Source: Geobacter sp. FeAm09
GTDB lineage: Bacteria; Desulfobacterota; Desulfuromonadia; Geobacterales; Pseudopelobacteraceae
DNA length: 64,000 bases
NCBI RefSeq assembly: GCF_008330225.1
Contig: NZ_CP042466.1
Span: forward strand, 3,280,001-3,344,000
Reading direction: 5' to 3'
The translations under genes and the position numbers were made by a program. The number at the start of each line of letters is the position of its first letter. The stretch's first letter is position 1. Below are positions 40,253 to 48,919 of this stretch, one piece after another. A model generated the notes under the pieces. The model was not told where the DNA came from, did no database searches, and saw only the letters and a list, made by a program, of their open reading frames with translations.

Positions 40253-41536
40253 ATGGGTAAAACCACAGCGGAAAAGATCTTTGAGGCGCACCTGGTCGAG
40301 GAACCGTTCCCCGGCACCAAGGTGCTGAAACTGGACGTGGTGCTGTGCCACGAAATCACCACCCCCATCGCCATCGACGACCTGGTGCGGCGCGGCAAGG
40401 ACCGGGTCTTCGATCCGTCCAGGATCAAGGCCGTCATCGATCACGTCACCCCCAGCAAGGACAGCAAGACCGCGACCCAGGCCAAGATCCTGCGCGACTG
40501 GTCCCGTCGCCACGGCATCAAGGACTTCTTCGATATCGGCGCCAACGGCGTCTGCCACGCCCTGTTCCCGGAAAAAGGCTTCATCCGCCCCGGCAACACG
40601 GTCATCATGGGCGACTCCCACACCTGTACCCACGGCGCGTTCGGCGCCTTTGCCGCCGGCATCGGCACCACCGACCTGGAGGTGGGCATCCTGAAAGGGG
40701 TCTGCGCCTTCCGTCAGCCCAAAACCATCAAGTTCAACGTCACCGGCGCCCTGCCCAAGGGGGTCTACGCCAAGGACGTCATCCTGCACATCATCGGCCA
40801 GATCGGCGTCAACGGCGCCACGGACCGGGTGATGGAGTTCCACGGCGACACGATCAGCGCCATGTCCATGGAATCCCGCATGACCCTGTGCAACATGGCC
40901 ATCGAGGCGGGGGGCACCTCCGGCATCTGCCAGCCCGACGCCACCACCGTGGAGTTCCTCTGGCCCTTCATCCAGAGGGAATTCGCCTCCAAGGAGGCTG
41001 CGCTGGCCGACTACTCCCGGTGGGCCGCCGACCCCGACGCCGAGTACGACCAGGTGATCGCAATCGACGTCACCACGCTCCAGCCCATATCCACCTTCGG
41101 CTACAAACCGGACCAGGTCAAGTTCGTGGCCGACCTGCCGGACACGCCGCTCGACCAGGTCTACCTCGGCTCCTGCACCAACGGCCGCCTGGAGGACCTG
41201 CGCATCGCGGCGAACGTGCTGAAGGGGAAACGGATCGCCCCCACGGTGCGCGGCATCCTCTCGCCAGCCACGCCGAAGATCTACCAGGATGCCCTGCACG
41301 AAGGGCTGATCGACACCTTCATGGCGGCCGGGTTCTGCATCACCAACCCCACCTGCGGCGCCTGCCTGGGGATGAGCAACGGCGTCCTGGCCGAAGGCGA
41401 GGTCTGCGCCTCCACCACCAACCGCAATTTCATGGGGCGCATGGGCAAGGGGGGCATGGTGCACCTCATGTCGCCGGCCACCGCGGCGGCCTCGGCCATC
41501 GAAGGAAAGATCGCCGACCCACGGAAGTATCTGTAA
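40253..41536 (+). CDS. leuC: 3-isopropylmalate dehydratase large subunit (LeuC, HacA-like subfamily)
   Basis: Aconitase-family large subunit, 427 residues, typical of the two-subunit prokaryotic/archaeal LeuC type. The [4Fe-4S] ligands lie in GDSHTCTHGAFGAF, YLGSCTNGRLEDLR and NPTCGACLGMSNG. The expected reaction is isomerisation of 2- to 3-isopropylmalate in leucine synthesis. Close relatives include homoaconitase and 2,3-dimethylmalate dehydratase, so substrate is inferred. GAGG lies nine bases before the ATG. Confidence 0.88.
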   Translation: MGKTTAEKIFEAHLVEEPFPGTKVLKLDVVLCHEITTPIAIDDLVRRGKDRVFDPSRIKAVIDHVTPSKDSKTATQAKILRDWSRRHGIKDFFDIGANGVCHALFPEKGFIRPGNTVIMGDSHTCTHGAFGAFAAGIGTTDLEVGILKGVCAFRQPKTIKFNVTGALPKGVYAKDVILHIIGQIGVNGATDRVMEFHGDTISAMSMESRMTLCNMAIEAGGTSGICQPDATTVEFLWPFIQREFASKEAALADYSRWAADPDAEYDQVIAIDVTTLQPISTFGYKPDQVKFVADLPDTPLDQVYLGSCTNGRLEDLRIAANVLKGKRIAPTVRGILSPATPKIYQDALHEGLIDTFMAAGFCITNPTCGACLGMSNGVLAEGEVCASTTNRNFMGRMGKGGMVHLMSPATAAASAIEGKIADPRKYL

Positions 41537-41562
41537 ACATAAAACCGTACAAGCGAACACCT

Positions 41563-41691
41563 GCCACAGAGACACAGAGCACGGAGGAGACCTGACATCA
41601 AATACCAGACGTGCACTTCCAGCCGTTCCAGTATGTTAGAGCCATATCAGTTTTGGTTTTGACGTCCTCTGTGTCTCCGTGTCTCTGTGGC
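41563..41691. repeat. MITE-like element with long terminal inverted repeats
   Basis: Left arm GCCACAGAGACACAGAGCAC then GGAGGA (41563-41588); right arm TCCTCTGTGTCTCCGTG then TCTCTGTGGC (41665-41691). The outer 13 bases are perfectly complementary and the rest nearly so. The 76-base centre has no coding potential. It lies inside the leuC-leuD gap. CACAGAGACACAGAG strings of this kind recur in many proteobacterial genomes. Confidence 0.8.
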
Positions 41692-41735
41692 GGATTTAAA
41701 ATTTTAGAGAATTTATCTTTCAAGGAGTTGACCAT

Positions 41736-42263
41736 ATGAAAACATTCGGAGGCCCGGCCCTCTTCCTCGACCGTTCCGACATCAACACCGACGAGATCAT
41801 CCCGGCCAAGTACCTGACCGAGATCACCAAGGAAGACCTGAAACCCTACATCCTGGAAGACCTGAAGCTGCCCGGCTTCGACCCCAAGGGGCCGAAAACG
41901 AAAAACGCCCGGGTGGTCGTCTCCCGCGCCAATTTCGGCTGCGGTTCGTCCCGGGAGCATGCCCCCTGGGTGTTCGAGGTCAACGGCATCACCGCCGTGA
42001 TCGCCGAGTCCTTTGCCCGCATCTTCCGCCAGAACATGTTCAACTGCGGCATGGCCGCCATCGAGCTGCCCAAGGCGGATCTGGACCTGATCTTCTCCCA
42101 CGCCGGCGATGACGATGCCGCCATCAGCATCGACATCGAGGCCCAGAGCCTGACCATGAGCGGCGGCGGCAAACAGAAAACCTTCGCCTTCGACCTCTCC
42201 CCCTTTGACAAGGCCCTGGTGCTGGCCGGCGGCTGGGTCGATTACGCCGACAAGAACTACTGA
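41736..42263 (+). CDS. leuD: 3-isopropylmalate dehydratase small subunit
   Basis: Swivel-domain partner of LeuC, 175 residues. Motifs include DRSDINTDEIIPAKYL and ANFGCGSSREHAPW, which contacts the substrate. AAGGAG lies just ahead of the ATG. The gene is 199 bases from leuC, an unusually wide gap for this pair, caused by the inserted inverted-repeat element. Confidence 0.9.
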   Translation: MKTFGGPALFLDRSDINTDEIIPAKYLTEITKEDLKPYILEDLKLPGFDPKGPKTKNARVVVSRANFGCGSSREHAPWVFEVNGITAVIAESFARIFRQNMFNCGMAAIELPKADLDLIFSHAGDDDAAISIDIEAQSLTMSGGGKQKTFAFDLSPFDKALVLAGGWVDYADKNY

Positions 42264-42290
42264 TCCAGCGCCATCATCCCCCCATCAACG

Positions 42291-42315
42291 AAAAAGCCCC
42301 GCCAAAAGCGGGGCT
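42291..42315 (-). terminator. Terminator of the DUF3187 gene
   Basis: AGCCCCGC and GCGGGGCT (42295-42302, 42308-42315) form the stem. The five A at 42291-42295 give a U run on the minus strand. It lies between leuD and the convergent DUF3187 gene and could also stop leuD transcripts. Confidence 0.75.
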
Positions 42316-42320
42316 ACAAG

Positions 42321-42454
42321 CTGCTGAAAAACTCAGGTTGTTCAAAAATAGTCAGATCGTCGCGCCCGCAGAAGGCCCTGCGGAGGCGTAGCTGCGCTAC
42401 GCCGCACAAAAGGGACTTCGAGGACGCGGCGAGATGGCTGTTTTTCAACAACCT
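42321..42454 (-). repeat. Interspersed repeat family A, copy 5
   Basis: Full-length copy in inverse orientation to the one at 34290-34424. Read on the minus strand it runs AGGTTGTTGAAAAACAGCC, CATCTCGCCGCGTCC, GTGCGGCGTAGCGCAGCTAC, then GACTATTTTTGAACAACCTG. It occupies the 3' untranslated region of the DUF3187 gene. Confidence 0.9.
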
Positions 42455-42461
42455 CCCGGAC

Positions 42462-43472
42462 TCAGAACTGCTTGCTCACCCCCAGGTGAAAGGCCACATC
42501 CGGCGCGGTGGCGACCGCCACGTCCTCGGAAACGCCGATGTCGAGCCGGTAATCGCCCGGGAGCCTGATCGCCCCGCCGGAGACCAGCATGAAGGATGGC
42601 TTGGAGAGCTCATCCAGGTCGCTCCCCCGGTAGAAGGCTGTATGGGCGTTGAGCTGGAACTTGAAGGAGACCCGCGACCAGGGTCCCCACCCCAGGCCGA
42701 CGGTGCCGAAGCCGACCAGGTGCTGCTGCTGGTCGCGCAGCACATCTCCGTCGCTCATGGCCATCCCCCCCACGGAGCCGAAGACCCCCAGCGCCCCCCA
42801 TTCGGTGAAGTTGTTCATGCTGCCGCACAGGGCCAGGCTGGCATCGGTGCTGCCGCTGCCCCGCAGGGAATTGCTGTCGCCGCTGGGCAGCTTGAGGGCT
42901 GCCCGCAACGCCAGGCTGTCGTGGGATTCCCCGTCCCGCGCCTCGTAGAGCTGCATGCCCGCTGTCAGGCTGATATCGCCGAGGCCGGAGCCGGCGTGGT
43001 CCATCTTGAGTTTCTGGACGCCGTCCTTGGTATAGCTGAAGAGCAGCCGCCCTTTCGGGGCACTGTCGCGCCCCCCCTGGGGCAGGCCGAAAAACTTGTG
43101 CCATTCGACGATGAAACTGTCCAGAAAGCCGCCGCCGTAGAGCACATAGGGGATCTCCACCCCCGCGTCGAAGCGTCCGCCGAAACCGCGGCGGGCCGCC
43201 AGGGTCCAGCGGTAGGATTCGCCGTCCAGGTGGATCTGCTCGCGGGAGGTGGCGCTGACGGTGTAGTCGCTGGCAACATCCTGCACCAGGCTGACCACGG
43301 TCTGCCCGGAGGGGACGACCGTGGCCTCCGACTGCGCGGGAAGCCCGAAGATCTGTACGAGCGGACTCTGATTGACGGTGCGGAAGGGGGTGATCTCCAT
43401 GTCTTCGGCCGCAGCCGGCCCGGCCACGGCCAACAGCAGGAGCAGGGACGCCGCCAGTATTCTGTCATTCAT
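42462..43472 (-). CDS. DUF3187-type outer-membrane protein
   Basis: Exported 336-residue protein with a signal peptide (cleavage after AAAED or nearby). Alternating beta-strand patterns run to a C-terminal Phe (FHLGVSKQF), typical of outer-membrane barrels. The overall pattern fits DUF3187 proteins, whose function is unknown. Its start overlaps the chemoreceptor stop by eight bases, so the two genes are translationally coupled. Confidence 0.75.
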   Translation of the reverse strand: MNDRILAASLLLLLAVAGPAAAEDMEITPFRTVNQSPLVQIFGLPAQSEATVVPSGQTVVSLVQDVASDYTVSATSREQIHLDGESYRWTLAARRGFGGRFDAGVEIPYVLYGGGFLDSFIVEWHKFFGLPQGGRDSAPKGRLLFSYTKDGVQKLKMDHAGSGLGDISLTAGMQLYEARDGESHDSLALRAALKLPSGDSNSLRGSGSTDASLALCGSMNNFTEWGALGVFGSVGGMAMSDGDVLRDQQQHLVGFGTVGLGWGPWSRVSFKFQLNAHTAFYRGSDLDELSKPSFMLVSGGAIRLPGDYRLDIGVSEDVAVATAPDVAFHLGVSKQF

Positions 43473-45162
43473 AACTTACCACCCCTTCACCCGCTTCGGC
43501 ACCCGTCTCGCCGCGGTGCTGGTCGATCACCCCCGTCAGGGCCGTGACGGCCCCCAGAATCCTCCGGGTTTCCGAGGTATTGGCCGAGATCATGTCGTCC
43601 ACCTTGCACACGGCTTCAACCGCCTTTTCGGCAACGACCAACTGGCGGTAGACGTTTTCCTTCAGCCCCTTGGTCCGCTCGTTGTGCTCGATGACCCCTT
43701 GCAGATAGAGACGGTTCTCCCTGGCCTGCTCCTGGGCCGTCATATTGATGCGCTGGGCCAGGTCCCGCATGTGCTCCAGGTTTCTGACGATCAGGTTGGC
43801 CCCCTCCTGCTGGTTTTCCGTACTCAGGGTGATCTGCTGGACCCGCTCCAGATTCTTTTCGGCCTCTTCGGTGATCCGCTGGATGCCGACCGTCTGCTCC
43901 GCCGCTTCGGCGGCAATCCGTGCCACCATGTGGGAGGCCTCGTCGGCGCTCTTCTCGATCTTCACCAGGGCGTCGTTGGCCAGGGAAGAGATCTTCACCC
44001 CCTCCTTGACCTTGTCTTTCCCCTGGGTTACCGAACGCTGCACCGCGGCGGTTTCCTTCTGGATATTGCGCACCAGTTCCTCGATCTCCCGCGTGGAGGC
44101 CGAGGTGCGGGAGGCCAGGGAGCGGACCTCCTCGGCGACGACGGCAAACGCCCGCCCCCGCACGCCGGCCTGGGCAGCAATGATCGAGGCGTTCAGGGAG
44201 AGGAGCTTGGTCTGCTCCACCACCTCCTGGATGACGTTGAGGAATTCCCCCACACGGGCCGAATACCGCGAAAGACGGTTGATGGCGTCAAAGGATTCCA
44301 CATTGCTCTTTTCGATCTCCTGCATTGCCCGGAGCGTGGCGGCCATGTTCCGCAACCCGTGCTGGGCCTGCTCGCGGACGTTTTCTGAAGCCAGGGCGCC
44401 GCGCTCGGCATTGTTGCGCACCTTGGCCTGGGAAACGCTGATCTGGTTGATGGACGAGACGGTCTCCTCCGTCGAGGCGGACAGGCCACGGATATTATCG
44501 GCGATCTCCCTGATGGCGCGAACCATCTGCTCGATGGAACTGGAGGTCTCGATGACGAAACTGGAGTACTGGTTGATATTGTCGGCAATGCCGTCGGTGG
44601 TCGTGCTCATCTTGGTGGACAGGCTTTCCTGCTCGGCACTGCGCCCCGACAACTCGTCGATGTCCCCGATCACCGTGGCAAAGGCGCCGTCCATGCTCTC
44701 CATGGCGGTCACGGCATCGCGCACCTGGACCAGTTCCTTCTCATCGCTGATGGACAGGCTGTGCATGACGACCTTGAGGTTTTCCTCCGCCGCGACGATC
44801 TGGGCCAGAAGCTGCCGGTGCTCGCATAAGCGCGCGTCCAACATCTCCAGGACAAAGCTGCTGCGGGACATGAGGGATCTCAGGTCGTCGTTTTCCTCCA
44901 CATAGCCGGACAACTCGCCGGCAAGGCCGAGCTTTTCCACCATGGCGAGCTGTTCGCGGCGGGCGGCGGCAACCCCCCCGGCCACAATCCGGGCACACGC
45001 CAGCGAACTGAAGAGCGCCGTAACAACGACGGCGGCAATGGCCGGGACGCCACCGCCTCCGGCCGCCATCAGGCCGCACGCCGCCACGATCGCCACAACC
45101 AGTGAAACGACCACCATCCTGCCATTGATTGCCGACAAGCTTGCCTGCCGTTCGTCAGACAT
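43465..45162 (-). CDS. Methyl-accepting chemotaxis-like protein without a periplasmic sensor
   Basis: 565 residues from the ATG at 45162 (AAGGGTGGG ahead). Two membrane helices at about 16-35 and 41-60 are joined by a short Gly-rich loop, leaving no periplasmic ligand domain. A long coiled-coil follows, with the signalling hairpin [24 protein letters not shown] and the tip region [15 protein letters not shown]. It probably senses cytoplasmic or membrane state. It is cotranscribed with the outer-membrane protein gene downstream. Confidence 0.88.
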   Translation of the reverse strand: MSDERQASLSAINGRMVVVSLVVAIVAACGLMAAGGGGVPAIAAVVVTALFSSLACARIVAGGVAAARREQLAMVEKLGLAGELSGYVEENDDLRSLMSRSSFVLEMLDARLCEHRQLLAQIVAAEENLKVVMHSLSISDEKELVQVRDAVTAMESMDGAFATVIGDIDELSGRSAEQESLSTKMSTTTDGIADNINQYSSFVIETSSSIEQMVRAIREIADNIRGLSASTEETVSSINQISVSQAKVRNNAERGALASENVREQAQHGLRNMAATLRAMQEIEKSNVESFDAINRLSRYSARVGEFLNVIQEVVEQTKLLSLNASIIAAQAGVRGRAFAVVAEEVRSLASRTSASTREIEELVRNIQKETAAVQRSVTQGKDKVKEGVKISSLANDALVKIEKSADEASHMVARIAAEAAEQTVGIQRITEEAEKNLERVQQITLSTENQQEGANLIVRNLEHMRDLAQRINMTAQEQARENRLYLQGVIEHNERTKGLKENVYRQLVVAEKAVEAVCKVDDMISANTSETRRILGAVTALTGVIDQHRGETGAEAGEGVVSYE

Positions 45163-45180
45163 ATAATGCCCACCCTTGCG

Positions 45181-45229
45181 AAACGATGTGAAGTTCATCG
45201 TTTTTATCATGCCGACCACGGGCTGTCAA
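45181..45229 (-). promoter_or_regulatory. Promoter and inverted repeat upstream of the chemoreceptor gene
   Basis: On the minus strand TTGACA (45229-45224), a 17-base spacer and TAAAAA (45206-45201) resemble a sigma-70 promoter. The perfect inverted repeat AAACGATG-TGAAGTT-CATCGTTT (45181-45203) begins at the -10 and could bind a regulator or form a 5' hairpin. Confidence 0.45.
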
Positions 45230-45397
45230 CGAATGAGGAGCAAACAATATCTTTAATTTCAAAGGGATGGAAAAAAAACAGCGCCGTGTGCCCGCACCGT
45301 CGGACAACCCCGCGACAGGGCTTCAGCAATGCTTGATTTTTTTGTGCACCGGTGCGATACTGACACAACTATTTACCGAATGTTTTAGGAGGATCAC

Positions 45398-45589
45398 ATG
45401 TTTGGATTTGGCATGCCCGAACTGATAATCATACTGGTCATCGTTCTGGTCGTATTCGGCGCGGGGAAGCTTCCCGAAATCGGCGGTGCCCTGGGTAAGA
45501 GTATCCGCAATTTCAAAAAGGCGTCCGAAGGGAAGGACGAGATCGAGATCAAGCCCAAGAAGGAGGGCGAGGACGACAAAAAAGCCTGA
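45398..45589 (+). CDS. tatA: Twin-arginine translocase subunit TatA/E
   Basis: A 63-residue Tat subunit: a short N-terminal membrane helix (about 6-22), the conserved [14 protein letters not shown] hinge, an amphipathic helix, and a charged Lys/Glu-rich tail. It exports folded, cofactor-bearing proteins. AGGAGG lies before the ATG. It is a single-gene unit with its own terminator; tatB and tatC are not nearby. Confidence 0.93.
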   Translation: MFGFGMPELIIILVIVLVVFGAGKLPEIGGALGKSIRNFKKASEGKDEIEIKPKKEGEDDKKA

Positions 45590-45620
45590 TGGCGGTTTGT
45601 CGGTCCCGAATGAACTACCA

Positions 45621-45655
45621 AGGGGGAAAGGCCTGATGCCTTTCCCCCTTTTTTT
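45621..45655 (+). terminator. Intrinsic terminator of tatA
   Basis: A 12-bp stem AGGGGGAAAGGC/GCCTTTCCCCCT with a CTGAT loop is followed by a T run (45649-45655). A near-ideal rho-independent terminator. Confidence 0.92.
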
Positions 45656-45679
45656 CTCCCCGTTTTCCCAGGACGGAAA

Positions 45680-46984
45680 CTAGGACGCCAGGTATTCGGC
45701 GATCTTCTCCGCAAGCGTGCTGTAGATGCGGCGGCACTCGTTCTCGTCCTTCTCCAGCAGCGTGACGCGGAACCCCTGCAACGGGGTGGAGAACGAGGAG
45801 AGCGGCACGACGCAGATGCCGGTTGCCGCCAGGATATGGTAGACGAAGCGCTTGTCCGGGGAGACGCCGGGCTGGTTGACCAGGCCGTTCACCAGGTCGC
45901 GCACCTCGCTGTTGGCGATGGGGACCGACTGGCGGTTGGTCAAAAGCCCCTCCTTGAACGCCACGGCCATGTAGAATGCGCCGTTGGTGCGGTTGACCTG
46001 GAGCTGTGGCACCTCTTTGAGGAAGTCGTAGGTAATGTTGCTCATCTTCTCGTAGCTGGCGATGCGCTCCGCCAGGTAGCCGGCGTAGCCGGGGTGCTGC
46101 ATGATGGTGGGAATCACGGTCTGGGGCAGGGTCGTGGAACAGACCTCGTTCATCTTGCTGGTGAGGATCAGGTTGACGTATTTCTGGAACTGCTTGTCCT
46201 CGTGGCCGTTGTAGACCTCGATCCAGCCGCAGCGCGAACCGGGCCAGGGGAATTCCTTGGAAATCCCCTTCAACGAGATGGCCGGAACATCGCCGATCAC
46301 GTCGCAGATCGGCACGGCGGTTTCGCCGTTGTACACGATGTTCGTGTAGACCTCGTCGGCGATGATGAACAGGTTGTGCTCCCGGGCCACCGCCACGATC
46401 TCGCGCAGCGTCTTCTCGGTATAGACCATGCCGGTGGGATTGTCGGGATTGATGATCATGATGGCGCAGATGTTGGGATTGTACTTGATATGGTTGCGCA
46501 GGTCATCCAGATCGGGATACCAGTTGTCCTCGGGCTTGAGCCGGAAGAGGGCGGGAGCGGCATGGGCATGGCCGATCTCCCCCAGGGTATGGGTCGTGTA
46601 GGAGGGGGAGGGCATCAGCACGCGGGCCTCGGGGCGCAGGCAGCCATAGATCTTGGCAATGGCGTCCCCCAGGCCGTTGAAGAAGATGATGTCCTCCGGG
46701 GTGATCTGGGCTCCGCCGCGCCGGTTGGTCATGTCGCAGATGAACTCGCGGGTTTCCAGCACGCCGCGGGTGTGGCAATAGCCCCAGGTGGCATCGTCCG
46801 CCACCGCCTTGGCCACGATCTCCTTCATCCAGGCCGGGATCGCCTCCCCTTTGACGATCGGGTCGCCGATATTCTCCCAGTTGATCTTCACGCCGTGGTT
46901 TTGCAGCTTTTCAGCCACGTTGACAATATTGCGGATCTCGTAGGTCAACTCCCCCGTCCCGGGGCTTACCAGATCGATACGCAT
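45680..46984 (-). CDS. PLP-dependent class I aminotransferase (possible alanine aminotransferase)
   Basis: A 434-residue fold-type I aminotransferase. PLP contacts are Asn182 (INPDNPTG), Asp210 and Tyr213 (IIADEVYTN), Lys243 in SKEFPWPGSRCGW and Arg251. The family includes alanine, aspartate and aromatic aminotransferases; the sequence alone does not fix the substrate. The Ala-rich leader peptide directly upstream suggests control by alanyl-tRNA charging, and hence a role in alanine synthesis. This is inference. It is a single-gene unit. Confidence 0.85.
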   Translation of the reverse strand: MRIDLVSPGTGELTYEIRNIVNVAEKLQNHGVKINWENIGDPIVKGEAIPAWMKEIVAKAVADDATWGYCHTRGVLETREFICDMTNRRGGAQITPEDIIFFNGLGDAIAKIYGCLRPEARVLMPSPSYTTHTLGEIGHAHAAPALFRLKPEDNWYPDLDDLRNHIKYNPNICAIMIINPDNPTGMVYTEKTLREIVAVAREHNLFIIADEVYTNIVYNGETAVPICDVIGDVPAISLKGISKEFPWPGSRCGWIEVYNGHEDKQFQKYVNLILTSKMNEVCSTTLPQTVIPTIMQHPGYAGYLAERIASYEKMSNITYDFLKEVPQLQVNRTNGAFYMAVAFKEGLLTNRQSVPIANSEVRDLVNGLVNQPGVSPDKRFVYHILAATGICVVPLSSFSTPLQGFRVTLLEKDENECRRIYSTLAEKIAEYLAS

Positions 46985-47077
46985 AGCTGTCTCCTCTCAA
47001 TGTATAGGTACATGCATCTCTATCATCGCAGTCATTCCCGCCTGGCCGCGAACGGGGCGGCCAGGCGCGACACAAAC

Positions 47078-47108
47078 AAAAAAGCCGCGGGCTTCTCTGC
47101 CCACGGCT
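47078..47108 (-). terminator. Attenuator terminator in the aminotransferase leader
   Basis: On the minus strand AGCCGTGGGC-AGAGAA-GCCCGCGGCT is a 10-bp stem (one G-T pair) followed at once by TTTTTT. It lies after a leader ORF and about 95 bases before the aminotransferase ATG, so it would end transcription before the gene unless prevented. Confidence 0.85.
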
Positions 47109-47148
47109 GGTAAAGGTATTCCGATCATATTCATGATCACCGGGCAGA
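47096..47148 (-). promoter_or_regulatory. Candidate antiterminator of the aminotransferase leader
   Basis: TCTGCCC (47148-47142), formed by the last sense codons of the leader peptide, is complementary to GGGCAGA (47102-47096), which is the 5' arm end and loop of the terminator. The two pairings cannot coexist. A further 6-bp hairpin GATCAT-GAAT-ATGATC (47138-47123) lies between them. A ribosome at the leader stop codon (47139-47137) would cover the antiterminator arm. Confidence 0.7.
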
Positions 47149-47223
47149 ACTCACTCCAGCGGCGTCGCTCGCCGCGGCGCTGATAGCTCGTGCTGCTGCA
47201 ATGGCGGTCATCATGGTAAACAT
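47137..47223 (-). CDS. Alanine-rich leader peptide
   Basis: A 28-codon ORF reading MFTMMTAIAAARAIS then AAASDAAGVSSAR and a stop. Eleven of 28 residues are Ala, clustered in the middle. Start candidates are the ATGs at 47223, 47214 and 47211; none has a good Shine-Dalgarno and the promoter predicts a nearly leaderless RNA. The stop codon abuts the antiterminator arm, as in classical amino-acid attenuators. It is too short for conservation to be judged here. Confidence 0.65.
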   Translation of the reverse strand: MFTMMTAIAAARAISAAASDAAGVSSAR

Positions 47224-47232
47224 AGGTTTTTT

Positions 47233-47262
47233 TCTATACCACACCCAACCTGTGAGCGTCAA
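47233..47262 (-). promoter_or_regulatory. Promoter of the leader-aminotransferase unit
   Basis: TTGACG (47262-47257) and TATAGA (47238-47233) are separated by 18 bases. Transcription would begin near 47226, only a few bases before the first leader ATG. The -35 overlaps the stop codon of the upstream gene. Confidence 0.7.
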
Positions 47263-47885
47263 TGTTTTTGTGAGCCGGGGTCCAGGCCCACGGAGATCAA
47301 AAGCCGCCCATCCTCATCCCGCCAGCGCAGCCAGCCGAGGGTGCTCTGGTCCGGCATGGCCAGCGCCCAGTCGCCGTCCAGCTTGACGACCCTGAAAGGC
47401 TGCTTCGCCAGCGCCGGCAGCGCCAGAGGCAGCTTGCCCGGTTGCCGGAATATCTGGTAATACTGCTTGCGCAGTCCGGGCAGCAACCGGCACGACCGCC
47501 CCTTCAGCATGGTGTTCCACGACTGGAAAGCCCCCCGTTGCCGCGGTTCCAGCCACCCCTGTCGGCCCGCGTCGTCATAGGCAACCCGCAACCACTCCCC
47601 TTTGCGGGCCGTCACGATCAACGGCACCCCGGAAGCGTTTCCCGTGAAGAGCCACTCGTAGGAAGGTGGGCGGCCGCTGTCCAGGGCCCCCATGCGCCGG
47701 ACGGCCGGCTCCTCGTACAGATAAAGCGGCTCCTGCCGGCTGCCGTCTCCGCCGTGCTCGACCGCCAGGAGCAGGACGCCGATGCCGCTGTACGGGCGCA
47801 TCTGCTGCTGGGAAATCGCCGGGCTGGCCCCCAGAAGCAGCAGGGCCAGCGCCAGGGCGCAACTCTTCATCGCCGAGAGCCTCAC
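47259..47885 (-). CDS. Exported protein with SH3-like region, unknown function
   Basis: A 208-residue protein with a signal peptide ending near ASPAISQ. The segment PLIVTARKGEWLRVAYDDAGRQGWLEPR has the pattern of a bacterial SH3-type domain. No membrane helix follows the signal, so a periplasmic location is expected. It overlaps the start of the WbuC-like gene by four bases and may be coexpressed. I do not recognise the family. Confidence 0.7.
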   Translation of the reverse strand: MRLSAMKSCALALALLLLGASPAISQQQMRPYSGIGVLLLAVEHGGDGSRQEPLYLYEEPAVRRMGALDSGRPPSYEWLFTGNASGVPLIVTARKGEWLRVAYDDAGRQGWLEPRQRGAFQSWNTMLKGRSCRLLPGLRKQYYQIFRQPGKLPLALPALAKQPFRVVKLDGDWALAMPDQSTLGWLRWRDEDGRLLISVGLDPGSQKH

Positions 47886-48352
47886 CTTGTGAAGAGTTCT
47901 CTCAGCCGTTCCAGATACGCAGGCGCTCCGGGCTCATCATCGCCGGGCGCCCACGCCGCCTTCTCGGCGTCGCCGAGCGGCAGGTAGGGTCCGGCCTTGG
48001 CCTCGTAGAAGACCGTTCCCGGCTCGAGGCTCACCGCCGTATGATAGGTGCCGGAGGGGATGTCGGCGGCAAGGGTGCCCTGTTCCCGCGAGAGCAGGAC
48101 CGTTTCCGCAACGGCCCCGTCGTCGGCAAAGGTGACGATGCCCAGCGTGCCGCTCATCAGGATGAAGGCCTCGTCTTTCTCCGGGTCCAGGTGGCGGTGG
48201 GGGCGGATGTACGTGGCCGGTTCGACGGCATTCAGGAGGCGATGGCATCGGGACTCGTCACGGCGATGGATGTTGTGATTCTTGCGCAGGCGCGGGGAGG
48301 TGCGGGCTTGTTCGGAAAGTTGGCGCAGCAGGTCGGTGGTGACTATCTTCAT
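47882..48352 (-). CDS. WbuC-type cupin protein
   Basis: A 156-residue cupin of the WbuC family. It begins with a helical segment (LLRQLSEQARTSPRLRKNHN) and the metal-binding cupin motif follows in PHRHLDPEKDEAFILMSG and YHTAVSLEPGTVFYEAKAGP. Family members are often near O-antigen or surface polysaccharide genes, but none is present here. The precise role is unknown. Confidence 0.82.
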   Translation of the reverse strand: MKIVTTDLLRQLSEQARTSPRLRKNHNIHRRDESRCHRLLNAVEPATYIRPHRHLDPEKDEAFILMSGTLGIVTFADDGAVAETVLLSREQGTLAADIPSGTYHTAVSLEPGTVFYEAKAGPYLPLGDAEKAAWAPGDDEPGAPAYLERLRELFTR

Positions 48353-48538
48353 CTATCCCCTTCTCCATGATTCGCAAGGCCTGCGTCCCGCCGCAACCAC
48401 AGAGGCGGGCAGAAGAAACCTCAACAGGGATGAAGGGGATACACCGGATAAAAATCATCCTGCGCATCCCCTCCACACCTGTTGAAAACCTTGTTTTTTT
48501 ATCTTGCGCCTCAGCGGCGCCGTTTCAAGGACTCTGGC

Positions 48539-48892
48539 TCAGCGATCCACCAGGGCGAGCTGGTTTCCGTCAAAATCGGCGACCACCGCCATCTTGCCCC
48601 AGGGGCTCGACTCCAGCGGCTCCACGAAGGTCACGCCGCCGACCCGCAAGGATTCGCACAGCGCCTCGATCCCTTCAACCCGCAGGGTGATGCCGGTATG
48701 GCGTCCCACCAGCCGGCGGGCATCTTCGTGCAGCGCCAGGGACACGCCCAAGGTGGCGGGCGCCCCGGGAAAGAACTCCATCATCATCTCGCTCTGCCCG
48801 GCAACCGGCAGGCCGAGCAGCTCGGCGTAGAACCGTTTGGCCTTGGCCAGATCGGTGACGAAGACCACGACATTTTTCATCGTTACGGCCAT
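48539..48892 (-). CDS. VOC-family (glyoxalase/bleomycin resistance-like) protein
   Basis: A 117-residue single-module vicinal oxygen chelate protein, starting MKNVVVFVTDLAKAKRFYAE. Later strands (RHTGITLRVEGIEALCESL, GKMAVVADFDGNQLALVD) fit the fold. Such proteins usually dimerise around a metal. The substrate is unknown. It lies 27 nt downstream of hemE. Confidence 0.85.
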   Translation of the reverse strand: MAVTMKNVVVFVTDLAKAKRFYAELLGLPVAGQSEMMMEFFPGAPATLGVSLALHEDARRLVGRHTGITLRVEGIEALCESLRVGGVTFVEPLESSPWGKMAVVADFDGNQLALVDR

Positions 48893-48919
48893 GAAAACCC
48901 CTTTTCCCCCGATGGCCGG

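Noticed and set aside
47201-47386. 61-codon plus-strand ORF over the leader promoter
   Set aside because: No ribosome binding site or family similarity; it overlaps the minus-strand promoter and the end of the exported-protein gene.
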